Positions 1 through 9,232 of a DNA stretch of 64,000 bases are shown one piece after another; within the stretch, counting starts at the first letter, position 1; every line of letters starts with the position of its first letter. Below the pieces are notes generated by a model. The model was not told the DNA's origin, did not search any database, and saw only the letters and a list, made by a program, of their open reading frames with translations. This stretch comes from Ruegeria sp. A3M17 (GTDB taxonomy: Bacteria; Pseudomonadota; Alphaproteobacteria; Rhodobacterales; Rhodobacteraceae), in contig NZ_QOCF01000035.1 of assembly GCF_003318255.1 (NCBI RefSeq), positions 124,001 to 188,000 on the forward strand, read 5' to 3'. The translations under genes were made by a program, and so were the position numbers.

Positions 1-390
1 GGCATCGCGGATGCAGGCCGTGACTGGGCGAATGCGGACAAACCAACTCCGTTGCCGGTTCAGGCGCTCGATCATGCAACCGGCTATCTGATGGCCGCCG
101 CCGTGCTGTCCGCCTTGGCTGAGGCCGCCTCGGGGAACGCGATCATGCTGGGCCAGCTCTCTCTTGCGCGCACGGCCGAGTTGTTGGCCATTCTCGGCAA
201 GTTCGACACGAAAGAGGTCATCACCGGTGCCAGTCCGTCAGACTACAGCCAAGCTCTCGAAGAATCTGGCTGGGGCTCCGGTCACCGCCTGAAACCTGCT
301 CTGACCGTTGGCGACGCCAAGATGTTCTGGGACAAGCCTGCACCTAAACTAGGCACGTCGGCTCCGGTCTGGGCCACGGCCTTCACCTAA
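1..390 (+). CDS. CoA-transferase family III (CaiB/BaiF-like), C-terminal part
   Basis: This is the last 129 codons of a gene that begins before the window; the frame is open from base 1 and ends in TAA. The segment around DHATGYLMAAAVLSAL is typical of the C-terminal half of class III CoA-transferases, which move CoA between organic acids in the cytoplasm. The catalytic aspartate of the family lies in the missing N-terminal part, so substrate and activity cannot be judged. A strong hairpin follows the stop codon, and the next gene is convergent. Another enzyme of the same fold cannot be excluded. Confidence 0.75.
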   Translation, partial: GIADAGRDWANADKPTPLPVQALDHATGYLMAAAVLSALAEAASGNAIMLGQLSLARTAELLAILGKFDTKEVITGASPSDYSQALEESGWGSGHRLKPALTVGDAKMFWDKPAPKLGTSAPVWATAFT

Positions 391-427
391 ACCAACCGCC
401 GCGCAGTACGCGCGGCCCGGCCCAACG

Positions 428-463
428 CTTTGGGTCACGTCTCGCCAGAGACGTCACCCAAAG
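428..463. terminator. Long hairpin between convergent genes
   Basis: Two 16-base arms (428-443 and 448-463) pair perfectly except for one C-C mismatch and enclose a GCCA loop. It sits between the stop of the CoA-transferase gene and the stop of the MscS-family gene, where a bidirectional terminator is expected. There is no T-run on either side, so intrinsic termination is inferred from stem strength and position only. Confidence 0.55.
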
Positions 464-478
464 AGGCGCGAGAACCCG

Positions 479-2854
479 TCAGCGATCGTCCCCACCCGGA
501 CCGATATCGTCCAGATAATCCTCGTCAATCGCCGCCTGCACCGCACCCGTCACAGCTTCGCGCTGCTTGGGTGTCAGATCCTCGGGGTCCTTGCCTTCGG
601 CCAGGCGCACGGTGACCTCACGGTGTGCGAACTTGATGCCTTCGCGGGCGAACAATTCGCGGATATCCTGATAGACTTTCTTGCGCACCAGCCATTGATC
701 GCCCGGCTTGGTCATGAACTTGACCCGAATGATCATCGCAGAGTCCTGCATTTCGATCACGCCTTGCGACTTCAGCGGCTGGATAAAGTTGTCGCCGATC
801 ACCGGGTCGCTCAACAACTCTTGACCCAACTTCTTGATCAGCTTGCGCACCTTCTCGACATCGGTGTCATACGTCACCCGTAACGGCAGTTTCATGATCA
901 CCCAGTCGCGGGAATAGTTGGTCAGAACTTTGATCTCACCAAAGGGGATGGTGTTCAGCGCACCCAGGTGGTGACGCAATTGGAACGACCGGACCGAGAT
1001 CTTTTCGACCGTTCCCTTCACGTCGCCGATGTCGATGTATTCACCCTTGCGGAACGCGTCATCCATCAGGAAGAACGCCCCCGAAAAGATATCGCGGACC
1101 AATGTCTGCGATCCAAAGCCCACGGCCAGGCCCACGACACCAGCACCCGCGAATAGCGGACTGACATTGATACCCAATTCCATCAGGGCAATCAGCGCTA
1201 TGGTCACAACAACTACGGCCAGAATGGCCCCGCGGAACAAAGGCAACAATGTTGCAAGGCGGCTTTGCCCACCTTCTCCGCCTTCATCGCCCAGCTCAGC
1301 CTCACCACCGCCGTCGTCAATCTCCTGCGCGATCTTCGAGTCGATCCCGATACGGAAAAAATGGAACAGGATATAGCCCATGAAGAGGATCACCATCACA
1401 TCCAGTGCCCGCTCGATCGGCAAGTCCTCGCTCCAGCTGGCATCCGGATTCCAGATGACCACCAGCGCATATAGACCGACAACAAAAGCCAGAATACCGG
1501 CAACCCGCCGCGCCAAATCTTCGTAGGTCAGGATCGAGTGCTTGCGCATCTCGGCCTGCGGCGTTTCGATCGCTTCAACCTCGGCATCCGCCTCATCACC
1601 ATCGGCATTCATCGCGTCCAGCTGGTTGTTGCGATTGAAATACCGTTCCAGAAGATAGTTCATGGCCCCATAGGCAACCACGACCGACATGAAGATGGCA
1701 TAGCTGCTGGCCACGATCGGGATCGAGTTTTGATTTTCCAGCACCAGGTCGACGGCCAGTTTGAACCAGCTGAACACCATGTAAAGGATCAGCACCGGCG
1801 CCCATGCGAACGAGATTAGGCGCAGAATCCACGACACCTGATCCGGTGATCGCCCGCCGCGGATAGCGTTCGAGATGGCGCGGGCGTTGAACAGGATCAT
1901 CAGGACATTGCCGATCGCACCAAACATGGTCAGGCCGCCATAGACCAAGGCGTAGACGTTATAGTTCAGCCCAAAATCAGCTACCCAAGTGGCAAAAAGC
2001 ACCACGGTAATGTCGTAGGTCGCCAGCGCCGAGGCCCAAATATACAGGCGTTTGGCGTCACGATCCGAGAAAGGCGGCAGGCGGTATTGGCTCAGATACG
2101 GCGATAGAACCATACGCCACAGATCAGACACCGTACGCGACAAGAAGAAGGCGGTGAAAATTGCTGTGACCGTGAACTGGATCGAGATGTCCTCAGCCTC
2201 GCCGAAAAACACGAAACCGACGATAAGCGCCATCACCATGGCAAATATTGTGGCGCCTATCCCCATCAGGAACCGGAACACCAAAAACGGCATCTTCTCA
2301 CGATAGCCTTGTGGATCTTCTTTGGATCGCGCGACGACGATTCGCTTTGCGATACGCTTGCCGTAGATTTCAATCGACAACCATCGTCCGATCAAAAGGA
2401 AGAGAACGTTCCAGAACAGGACCTCGACATAGGTCTGTATTCGGCCATCCGGGCTGGTCTGACGCAGGATGTATTCCACCTCGAAGATCGAATAAGGCAG
2501 CGCCTGAAGCCGTGAATTCATCGAGTCGCGAAATTTCGAAAACCGCTCCTGCGCTTTCATAAGCTGCGAACCGTCGCCCATCGGATCCCCGGGTGCAGCC
2601 TCCGGGGTGACACTGTTTTGCTGGCCGGAAGACACGATTTGCCCGGCGCTGTCGATGACGATCACACTGGCCCCGGCTTCGGTCGCGGAACGGATCGCAG
2701 TAGCCAGATCGCTGTCGCTGGCTGTTTCCGAGCTGCTGCCCCCGGCTGAGGGATACCCCGGTATCAGAGAGGTCTGCGCAACGGCACCGGTGACCAGCGC
2801 CAGAGTAAGGGACCAGATTACAAACGTTAATCCAGCCAGCAATGTTCGTGTCAT
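479..2854 (-). CDS. MscS-family mechanosensitive ion channel, large form
   Basis: The protein has 791 residues. It starts with a signal-peptide-like hydrophobic stretch ending near VTGAVAQ, followed by a Ser-rich periplasmic segment and then many membrane helices. The C-terminal third carries the MscS core: the glycine-rich pore helix GVVGLAVGFGSQTLVRD, then the beta domain around GEYIDIGDVKGTVEKISVR. This is far longer than E. coli MscS (about 286 residues) and resembles the large, multi-helix members. Such channels open under membrane tension and release solutes after osmotic downshock. The last ~60 residues are acidic and cytoplasmic. The family assignment is secure; gating properties and ion preference are unknown. 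Confidence 0.9.
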   Translation of the reverse strand: MTRTLLAGLTFVIWSLTLALVTGAVAQTSLIPGYPSAGGSSSETASDSDLATAIRSATEAGASVIVIDSAGQIVSSGQQNSVTPEAAPGDPMGDGSQLMKAQERFSKFRDSMNSRLQALPYSIFEVEYILRQTSPDGRIQTYVEVLFWNVLFLLIGRWLSIEIYGKRIAKRIVVARSKEDPQGYREKMPFLVFRFLMGIGATIFAMVMALIVGFVFFGEAEDISIQFTVTAIFTAFFLSRTVSDLWRMVLSPYLSQYRLPPFSDRDAKRLYIWASALATYDITVVLFATWVADFGLNYNVYALVYGGLTMFGAIGNVLMILFNARAISNAIRGGRSPDQVSWILRLISFAWAPVLILYMVFSWFKLAVDLVLENQNSIPIVASSYAIFMSVVVAYGAMNYLLERYFNRNNQLDAMNADGDEADAEVEAIETPQAEMRKHSILTYEDLARRVAGILAFVVGLYALVVIWNPDASWSEDLPIERALDVMVILFMGYILFHFFRIGIDSKIAQEIDDGGGEAELGDEGGEGGQSRLATLLPLFRGAILAVVVVTIALIALMELGINVSPLFAGAGVVGLAVGFGSQTLVRDIFSGAFFLMDDAFRKGEYIDIGDVKGTVEKISVRSFQLRHHLGALNTIPFGEIKVLTNYSRDWVIMKLPLRVTYDTDVEKVRKLIKKLGQELLSDPVIGDNFIQPLKSQGVIEMQDSAMIIRVKFMTKPGDQWLVRKKVYQDIRELFAREGIKFAHREVTVRLAEGKDPEDLTPKQREAVTGAVQAAIDEDYLDDIGPGGDDR

Positions 2855-3211
2855 CGGATATTATTCCAGTTCGCCATTCGTAACACAGGTTATCGAAGCC
2901 CGGTGGCGGGTTCAAATATTCAACCCCCGCAGCCTCAACATCGTATCAAGCCGTGTTCCCCGCACCATGCTATGAACAGAAGTGTTTGCAACCCGGAAAA
3001 AACTGAATATGACCAACCAGACGCTGTCATCATGACGGATGGGCAGGAAATTTGATGTAGAACAGGGCGCAGATGCGAAACCCACGGTTAGAATCGATAC
3101 AAGCCGGTAACGACTGGTGGGATCAGTGATTTTGCACTCGGCTGAAAAAAATATATACGATACGGGTGCAAGCGCGCGGAGTTGCACCAGAACACTGAAT
3201 TGGGCAAAGGC
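2855..3211. other. Divergent intergenic region
   Basis: This stretch holds the start regions of two divergent genes: the MscS channel (minus) and the glycosyltransferase operon (plus). I see no coding potential with gene-like composition. It contains a short inverted repeat at 3024-3038 (CTGTCAT/ATGACGG-type arms) and an AT-rich promoter-like segment near 3132-3161. Confidence 0.5.
3132..3161 (+). promoter_or_regulatory. Candidate sigma-70 promoter of the glycosyltransferase operon
   Basis: TTGCAC (3132-3137) is followed after 16 bases by TATACG (3154-3159), within an A/T-rich tract that stands out from the surrounding sequence. It lies about 50 bases upstream of the first gene of the operon. 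This is by-eye matching only. Confidence 0.35.
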
Positions 3212-4426
3212 ATGAGCCTAGGAAGACAAAACGATACAACCGGCCGTGCGCCGCGCATCTTGTTCTACAGCCACGATACGTTCGGGTTGGGTCACCTGCG
3301 CCGATCCCGTGCACTGGCTGGTGCGATGACGCAGGCTGACCCTTCGGCATCGGCGCTGATCCTGACCGGGTCACCCGTGGCCGGGCGGTTCACCTTTCCG
3401 CGTCGCGTCGACCACGTGCGTTTGCCAGGTGTGACCAAACGCGCCGACGGGTCTTATGCATCCCAAACAATTGGCATGGGCATCGAAGAAGTGACCGAGC
3501 TGCGGGCGGGTCTTATCCAGACGGCGGTTCAGCAATTCGATCCTGACGTTCTAATCGTCGACAAGGAACCAACCGGTTTCCGCAGCGAGTTGTTGCCCAC
3601 CTTGGAAAATTTGCTGCGGTCCCGCCGCACCAAAATGGTCCTGGGCCTGCGTGACGTTCTGGATGAACCCGAAGTGCTGGCTGCCGAGTGGGAGCGGAAA
3701 GAAGCCATTGCGGCGACTGAGAGGTTCTACGACGAAATCTGGGTGTACGGCCTGCGCTCGATCTATGATCCGACCGAGGGCCTGCCGCTCAGCGCCGCCG
3801 CGCAGTCGCGCATCCATTGGACTGGTTATTTACGCCGCGATCTTGGGCCGATAGGCGATCCGCCGGAACAACCCTACATCCTGATTACGCCGGGAGGCGG
3901 CGGCGACGGCAAAGCCATGGTGAACCAGGTTTTGTGCGCCTATGAAAAAGACCCCAACCTGTCACCGCGCGCTGTCCTTGTCTACGGCCCCTTCCTGTCG
4001 GGCGAACTGCGGGAAGATTTCGAAACCCGTGTTGCTGCGCTGAATGGTCGGGTCACGGCTGTTGGCTTTGAATCGCAGATCGAAACGCTGTTTGCCGGCG
4101 CTGCAGGTGTGGTCTGCATGGGCGGCTACAATACGTTCTGCGAGGTGCTCTCGTTCGACAAACGCGCCGTCATCGTTCCGCGCACAACACCGCGGCTGGA
4201 ACAGTGGATCCGCGCCTCACGCGCCGAGGGTCTGGGTCTTGTCAGAATGCTGGACGAAAACCGTGACGGGTTAACGGCGGACGCGATGATTGAGGCTATT
4301 CGCAATCTGCCCGATCAGCCCCTGCCTTCTCAGGCAATCCGCGACGGCCTGCTGGATGGTCTGGACTATGTCACAAGCCGCGTGGACGCGCTGCTTGGTG
4401 GGGAACGGGAACGAGCCACCGGATGA
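3212..4426 (+). CDS. MurG/COG4671-like glycosyltransferase (GT-B fold)
   Basis: With the ATG at 3212 the protein has 404 residues; an in-frame TTG ten codons upstream is possible but less likely. The N-terminus has the nucleotide-sugar-transferase-like loop SHDTFGLGHLRRSRAL. The C-terminal half has TPGGGGDG followed by CMGGYNTFCEVL, the glycine-rich donor-binding arrangement of MurG-type GT-B enzymes. No membrane helices are visible, so it is probably cytosolic or peripheral. It opens a seven-gene operon and overlaps the next gene by four bases. The sugar donor and acceptor cannot be read from sequence. It shares architecture with the gene at 7324, so the operon has two GT28-like enzymes. Confidence 0.8.
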   Translation: MSLGRQNDTTGRAPRILFYSHDTFGLGHLRRSRALAGAMTQADPSASALILTGSPVAGRFTFPRRVDHVRLPGVTKRADGSYASQTIGMGIEEVTELRAGLIQTAVQQFDPDVLIVDKEPTGFRSELLPTLENLLRSRRTKMVLGLRDVLDEPEVLAAEWERKEAIAATERFYDEIWVYGLRSIYDPTEGLPLSAAAQSRIHWTGYLRRDLGPIGDPPEQPYILITPGGGGDGKAMVNQVLCAYEKDPNLSPRAVLVYGPFLSGELREDFETRVAALNGRVTAVGFESQIETLFAGAAGVVCMGGYNTFCEVLSFDKRAVIVPRTTPRLEQWIRASRAEGLGLVRMLDENRDGLTADAMIEAIRNLPDQPLPSQAIRDGLLDGLDYVTSRVDALLGGERERATG

Positions 4427-5670
4427 CTTCAGGAAAACCCAAGCTCGCGGTGCTGGTCAAAGGATGGCCGCGCCTTTCCGAGACGTTTATCGCACAGGAA
4501 CTGGTCGCCTTGCAGGACGCGGGCCACAGCTTTGACATCTGGTCCCTGCGCCACCCGACCGACATCAAACGCCACCCGCTGCATGACCGGTTCAAGGGAA
4601 AGGTCCACTACTTGCCCGAGTACCTGTACGAAGAACCTGATCGCGTCTGGGCCGCGCGCCACCTCGCGCAGACCCTGCCCGGCTATGCCGAGGCTCACAA
4701 GGTCTGGCGCACTGACCTGCGGCGCGACCCGACACATAACCGCATCCGGCGTTTCGGGCAGGCCTGTGTTCTGGCCGCCGAGCTGCCCGATGAAACGCAG
4801 GTGATGTATGCGCATTTCATGCATACACCATCGTCGGTCGCACGCTATGCCGCCATCATGCGCGGTCTGCCCTGGAGCTTTTCGGCACACGCCAAGGATA
4901 TCTGGACGTCACCCGACTGGGAGAAAGCCGAGAAACTGCAAGCCAGAACCCATGGTGCCGCTTTTGGCGCAACCTGTACTGCCATCGGGGCCGAACACTT
5001 GCGAAGTTTGGCCGATGATCCGGCTCGGGTCGATCTGATCTATCATGGCTTGGACCTGAACCGTTTTCCCGATCCGCCGACCCGCGCAGCTCGGACACCG
5101 GATGGGCCGTTTCACATGCTCTCAGTCGGTCGTCTGGTCGAGAAAAAGGGCTTTGATCGCCTGATAGATGCGTTTTCCCTGCTGCCGAGTTCACTGGATT
5201 GGCACTGGACGCATATTGGAGGCGGTGCGCTTGGTGATGCGCTGCGCGAACAGGCTGAGGCCCAAGGTATCGCGGACCGGATTACCTGGAAGGGGGCCTG
5301 TGACCAACCCGAAGTGATCGAGGCGATGCGCGCCTCTGATCTGTTCGTGCTGCCCAGCCGGATCGCAGATGACGGCGATCGCGACGGCTTGCCAAATGTT
5401 CTGATGGAGGCTGCGTCTCAGCTGTTGCCGATCCTGTCGACACCGGTTTCCGCCATTCCGGAATTCATAGAAACCGGGACGCATGGCGTTTTGTCCGACG
5501 ACAACCCGGCCGCACTTGCCAGCGCGATCACCGAAATGGCCGCCGCTCCTGAGCGTACTGCATCTATGGCCAACGCTGCCTATTCCCGCCTGATTGCCGA
5601 ATTCCGCATGGACCCGGGCATTGCCCTGTTGTCCAAACGGCTCAGCGCATTGGGCGCGGGCAAAGACTGA
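4423..5670 (+). CDS. Family 4 glycosyltransferase
   Basis: The 415-residue protein is a GT-B enzyme of the GT4 type. Visible signatures are FSAHAKDIW, the linker YHGLDLNRF, the donor-domain start MLSVGRLVEKKGFDRLIDAF, and LPNVLMEAASQLLPILST, which holds the EX7E-like donor-site segment near the C-terminus. GT4 enzymes retain anomeric configuration while adding sugars to glycans or glycolipids. The ATG lies inside the previous stop (ATGA), and its own stop shares one base with the next start (TGATG), so translation is probably coupled. The substrate is unknown. Confidence 0.85.
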   Translation: MTSGKPKLAVLVKGWPRLSETFIAQELVALQDAGHSFDIWSLRHPTDIKRHPLHDRFKGKVHYLPEYLYEEPDRVWAARHLAQTLPGYAEAHKVWRTDLRRDPTHNRIRRFGQACVLAAELPDETQVMYAHFMHTPSSVARYAAIMRGLPWSFSAHAKDIWTSPDWEKAEKLQARTHGAAFGATCTAIGAEHLRSLADDPARVDLIYHGLDLNRFPDPPTRAARTPDGPFHMLSVGRLVEKKGFDRLIDAFSLLPSSLDWHWTHIGGGALGDALREQAEAQGIADRITWKGACDQPEVIEAMRASDLFVLPSRIADDGDRDGLPNVLMEAASQLLPILSTPVSAIPEFIETGTHGVLSDDNPAALASAITEMAAAPERTASMANAAYSRLIAEFRMDPGIALLSKRLSALGAGKD

Positions 5671-6746
5671 TGGCCCGCGTCGCTTTTTTCTCACCGATGA
5701 AATCTCCGGACAGCCCGGTGCCATCGGGTGACAGGGAAATGGCGCGTAATCTGATCAGGGCGATCGGGGCGCAGGGGGATGAGGTCAATCTCGTCTCGGA
5801 CTTGCGCATTTATGACAAAACGGGCGATCCGGCGGTTCAACAACGTCTCTGCTCCGAAGTCGATGCCGAAGCCTGGCGACTGATCACGGACATGACCCAC
5901 GACACGGATTTGTGGGTGACGTATCACAACTACTACAAGGCCCCCGATCTGCTGGGCCCTAAAGTGTGCGCCGCTCGGGGCATCCCCTATGTGCAATTGG
6001 AAAGTACCCGTGCGACCAGCAGGTTACGCGGCCCATGGTCCGGCTTTGCGCAAGCCGCACATGAAGCCTGCGACGCAGCGGACGTCATTTTCTACCACAC
6101 GGCCAACGATCTGATCACGCTGGAGCGTGAAAAATTCGAGGATCAGCGTCTGGTCGAATTGCCGCCCTTTTTGCCAATTTCGAGCCTGCCGCCCGCTTCC
6201 TCATGTGACGGGCCGATGCTGGCGGTGGGAATGATGCGGCATGGCGACAAACTGGCGTCATACCAGCTGCTGGCGCAGGCCCTGTCGCATTTGAACGGGG
6301 ATTGGGCTTTGGATATTGCAGGGGATGGACCTGCTCGGGCTGAGATCGAAGACCTTATGACACCGTTTGGCTCGAAGGTCCGGTTTCTTGGGCAACTGGA
6401 TCGTGACGCCTTGCAAAACATATACGCAAATGCGTCCATCTTGGTGTGGCCCGGCGTGAATGAGGCATATGGCATGATTTATCTTGAAGCGCAGGCCAGC
6501 GGAGTTCCGGTTGTTGCGCAGAACAGGCCCGGTGTCCGCGATGTTCTGGCGCCGACCGACTACCCCGCGGTCGATGCGGGACCCGAAGCGCTTGCTGCCA
6601 GGATACAGACGCTGCTTGGCGACCCTGCCCTGCGCCGTTCGCTTGGCGAGACGGCCCGAGAGTATATATCCAACCGCCACCTGATGCCCGCAGCAACCGA
6701 ACGGTTCTGGCAGGCTGCGCGGCCTTTGATCGGAGGCACCGCATGA
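5670..6746 (+). CDS. Family 4 glycosyltransferase
   Basis: The 358-residue protein is a second GT4-type enzyme in the operon. The N-terminal domain begins ARVAFFSPMKSPDSPVPSGD. The C-terminal domain contains LDIAGDGPARAEIEDLM, VRFLGQLDRDAL and NEAYGMIYLEAQASGVPVVA, which are the usual donor-binding and EX7E segments. It overlaps the phosphatase gene downstream by four bases. Sequence divergence from the gene at 4423 is large, so the two probably add different sugars or act on different acceptors. No membrane segment is seen. Confidence 0.85.
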   Translation: MARVAFFSPMKSPDSPVPSGDREMARNLIRAIGAQGDEVNLVSDLRIYDKTGDPAVQQRLCSEVDAEAWRLITDMTHDTDLWVTYHNYYKAPDLLGPKVCAARGIPYVQLESTRATSRLRGPWSGFAQAAHEACDAADVIFYHTANDLITLEREKFEDQRLVELPPFLPISSLPPASSCDGPMLAVGMMRHGDKLASYQLLAQALSHLNGDWALDIAGDGPARAEIEDLMTPFGSKVRFLGQLDRDALQNIYANASILVWPGVNEAYGMIYLEAQASGVPVVAQNRPGVRDVLAPTDYPAVDAGPEALAARIQTLLGDPALRRSLGETAREYISNRHLMPAATERFWQAARPLIGGTA

Positions 6747-7327
6747 GACAACTTGCTCTTTTGCGCCACGGTCACACCCATTGGAACCGCGCAGGCCGTA
6801 TTCAGGGCCGCAGTGACATTCCGCTGGACGATGACGCGCGTAACGAATTGGCCGGATATGAACTGCCCGAGCCGTGGAACAAAGCCGCGCTCTGGTCCAG
6901 CCCCCTGCAGCGCGCCAGCGAAACCGCAGCATTGGTAGCAGGGCGAGAGCCCACGGTGTCTGAAGCCCTGACCGAGATGAACTGGGGCGACTGGGAAGGC
7001 AAGCGCGGCGTCGACCTGATTGCGGATACCGACAGCGGATATCGCCATATCGAGGATTGGGGCTGGGACTATTGCCCGCCGAACGGCGAAAGTCCGGCGG
7101 AAGTGCGGGCGCGATTGCAACCCTGGCTGGACGGATTGCAGGGCGACACCGTCGCCGTGTGTCACATCGGGATCATGCGCGTCATTCTGGCCTCGGCCTG
7201 GGGATGGAACTTTGATGGCACCGCCCCGTTCAAGATCAAGCGCAACCGCCTTTATGTCATTGATCTGGATAGTTTTCAGCCGCAACCCGAACCGGTTCGA
7301 CTGCTGCGACAAGGCCCCCGCGAATGA
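6743..7327 (+). CDS. Histidine phosphatase family protein
   Basis: The 194-residue protein opens with LALLRHGHTHWNRAGRIQG, which carries the RHG phosphohistidine motif of the phosphoglycerate-mutase/acid-phosphatase superfamily. The second catalytic histidine is in VCHIGIMRVI and the general acid region is TEMNWGDWEGK. Family members remove phosphate from sugars, sugar-nucleotide precursors or proteins. Within a glycan operon, dephosphorylation of a sugar phosphate or of the product is the natural guess, but the sequence does not specify it. It overlaps both neighbours by four bases. Confidence 0.85.
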   Translation: MRQLALLRHGHTHWNRAGRIQGRSDIPLDDDARNELAGYELPEPWNKAALWSSPLQRASETAALVAGREPTVSEALTEMNWGDWEGKRGVDLIADTDSGYRHIEDWGWDYCPPNGESPAEVRARLQPWLDGLQGDTVAVCHIGIMRVILASAWGWNFDGTAPFKIKRNRLYVIDLDSFQPQPEPVRLLRQGPRE

Positions 7328-8466
7328 AGGTCATGATTGTTGTCACCCACCTGTTGGGCACCGGGCACCTGAGCCGCGCGTTGACGCTGGGCCGGGCCTT
7401 TGTCGCGGATGGGCATGATACCTTCGTGGTCTCTGGTGGGATGCCTGCTCCCCAATTGGACACGACCGAAATGACGTTGTTGGGACTGCCCCCTTTGCGC
7501 TCGGATGGCACTGATTTCACCCGTCTTTTGACACAAGCCGGAACGGTGGCGGATGAGGGGTACTTCGCGGCGCGCAAGACTGCTCTGGTTGAAGCAATTC
7601 GCAGCTTTGCACCGGATGTTCTGATCACCGAGCTTTATCCGTTTGGCCGCCGGTCTCTGGCAGGTGAATTTTCAGCCGCGCTAGAGGCGGCCCGTGATAT
7701 GCGCCCGCGCCCGGTAATTCTGGGATCGATCCGTGACATTCTGGCACCGCCCTCGAAACCCTCAAAGTCAGAGCGGGCGGAGCAGATTATCGCAGATTAT
7801 TACGACGGCATCCTTGTCCATTCGGACCAGAGCGTTGTGCCGTTGAACGTCAGTTGGCCTGTGTCTGAGCAGCTGGAGGGCCGCCTGTTCTACACGGGTT
7901 TCGTAGCTCCACTAGCCCCAACACCGCACAAGGATGCAACCGGCAAAGGCGAAGTGCTTGTCAGCGCAGGCGGCGGTTCGGTTGGTCAACCGATCTTTCA
8001 CGCGGCCATCGAGGCCGCCCGAAAGATGTCCAACAGGCACTGGCGCCTGTTGATCGGCGGACAGGATGCAAATTCGCGCATTACCGAACTGCGGAAGCAA
8101 GTGGCGGATGCCCCTGTCACTTTGGAACCGGTGCGGCCCGATTTTCGCCAGATGCTGCCCCACGCGGCGGCTTCGGTCAGCATGTGTGGCTACAATACAG
8201 CATTGGATATTCTGCAGGCAGGAACCGCTGCCGTGTTTATCCCATTTGATGATGGCAATGAGGTCGAGCAGAGCCTGCGCGCCCGCACCCTTGCGGAAAT
8301 GCCCGCCATAGATGTCATCCCAAGCAAAGATTTGAACGGAGATCTATTGGCCCAGGCCGTGGGTCGTGTGATTTCATCGGAACCTCGTCCGGTCTCAGAT
8401 CAGGGGTTCGATGGTGCAGCGCAATCCGTGCGCATCGCCAAGGGACTTTTGGAGCGCCGCAGATGA
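7324..8466 (+). CDS. MurG-like glycosyltransferase (second GT28-type in operon)
   Basis: The 380-residue protein starts KVMIVVTHLLGTGHLSRALT, an acceptor-domain loop like that of the gene at 3212. It has LVSAGGGSVGQP and then SMCGYNTALDILQAGTAAVF, the GT-B donor-site segments, plus FIPFDDGNEVEQSLRA. The parallel order of motifs suggests the two proteins are distant paralogues. It overlaps the phosphatase before it and the deacetylase after it by four bases each. The sugar specificity is unknown. Confidence 0.8.
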   Translation: MKVMIVVTHLLGTGHLSRALTLGRAFVADGHDTFVVSGGMPAPQLDTTEMTLLGLPPLRSDGTDFTRLLTQAGTVADEGYFAARKTALVEAIRSFAPDVLITELYPFGRRSLAGEFSAALEAARDMRPRPVILGSIRDILAPPSKPSKSERAEQIIADYYDGILVHSDQSVVPLNVSWPVSEQLEGRLFYTGFVAPLAPTPHKDATGKGEVLVSAGGGSVGQPIFHAAIEAARKMSNRHWRLLIGGQDANSRITELRKQVADAPVTLEPVRPDFRQMLPHAAASVSMCGYNTALDILQAGTAAVFIPFDDGNEVEQSLRARTLAEMPAIDVIPSKDLNGDLLAQAVGRVISSEPRPVSDQGFDGAAQSVRIAKGLLERRR

Positions 8467-9218
8467 GTGTTGACTGGCGCAGTTTGACGGATGAGCTGGA
8501 TATCTGGCGTCAACAAGGACTGGCGCTGCCTTTGTGGTGGCGCGACGATGACGCGGTTTCCACAACGCCGCAACTCGACCATTTGTCCACGATGTCAGAC
8601 CACCTTGGGGTGCCCGTTCATCTGGCGATCATCCCCCGCGATGCCCAAGACCTGCTGATCGAATATGTAACTTCCCATCCAAACCTAATCCCGGTCGTGC
8701 ACGGTTGGGCCCATCAGAACCACGCACCACCGGATGAAAAGAAATCCGAATTCCGCCTGCACCGGCCAATGGACGATATCACTGGGGATATCGGCTCAGG
8801 GATATCGCGGCTGCGCACCCTGTTTGCAGATCGATTGTGCCCGATGTTCGTGCCGCCATGGAACCGCATAGCGCCAGAAGTGGTTCAGGAATTGCCCGCA
8901 GCGGGGTATCGTATCTTATCGACCGCCACACCACGGTCCAGCCCGCAGGCAGCGCCTGGATTGGCCCAGATCAACACGCATCTGGATCCAATCGACTGGC
9001 GCGGATCACGCGGACTGGCCGACCAGGACATGTTGATCGCGAAAACCACTCAGCTGCTGCAAGATCGCCGCGTGGGTCGCGCAGACAACACCGAGCCCTT
9101 TGGCATCTTGACCCACCATCTGGTTCATGATGAGGACATCTGGGCCTTTACCCACGACCTGCTGAACCGGCTGCTGAACGGGCCGGGCTTTGTCTGGTCA
9201 GCCCCCCAAGCCGATTGA
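8463..9218 (+). CDS. NodB-like polysaccharide deacetylase family protein
   Basis: The 251-residue protein shows the three landmarks of carbohydrate esterase 4-type folds: an acidic motif (WWRDDDAV, near residue 25), a histidine pair in VVHGWAHQNH (near residue 80), and the PPWNR loop near residue 136. These enzymes remove N- or O-acetyl groups from sugars using a metal bound by Asp-His-His. There is no signal peptide, so it probably acts on a cytoplasmic intermediate rather than on finished wall polymer. It overlaps the upstream glycosyltransferase by four bases and is separated from the methyltransferase by 14 bases. Confidence 0.8.
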   Translation: MSVDWRSLTDELDIWRQQGLALPLWWRDDDAVSTTPQLDHLSTMSDHLGVPVHLAIIPRDAQDLLIEYVTSHPNLIPVVHGWAHQNHAPPDEKKSEFRLHRPMDDITGDIGSGISRLRTLFADRLCPMFVPPWNRIAPEVVQELPAAGYRILSTATPRSSPQAAPGLAQINTHLDPIDWRGSRGLADQDMLIAKTTQLLQDRRVGRADNTEPFGILTHHLVHDEDIWAFTHDLLNRLLNGPGFVWSAPQAD

Positions 9219-9232
9219 AAACGGAGATCTGA

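Noticed and set aside
3024..3038. CTGTCAT-containing element as a Pho box for the glycan operon
   Set aside because: It is an inverted repeat (CTGTCAT then ATGACGG), not the direct 7-4-7 repeat required for PhoB.
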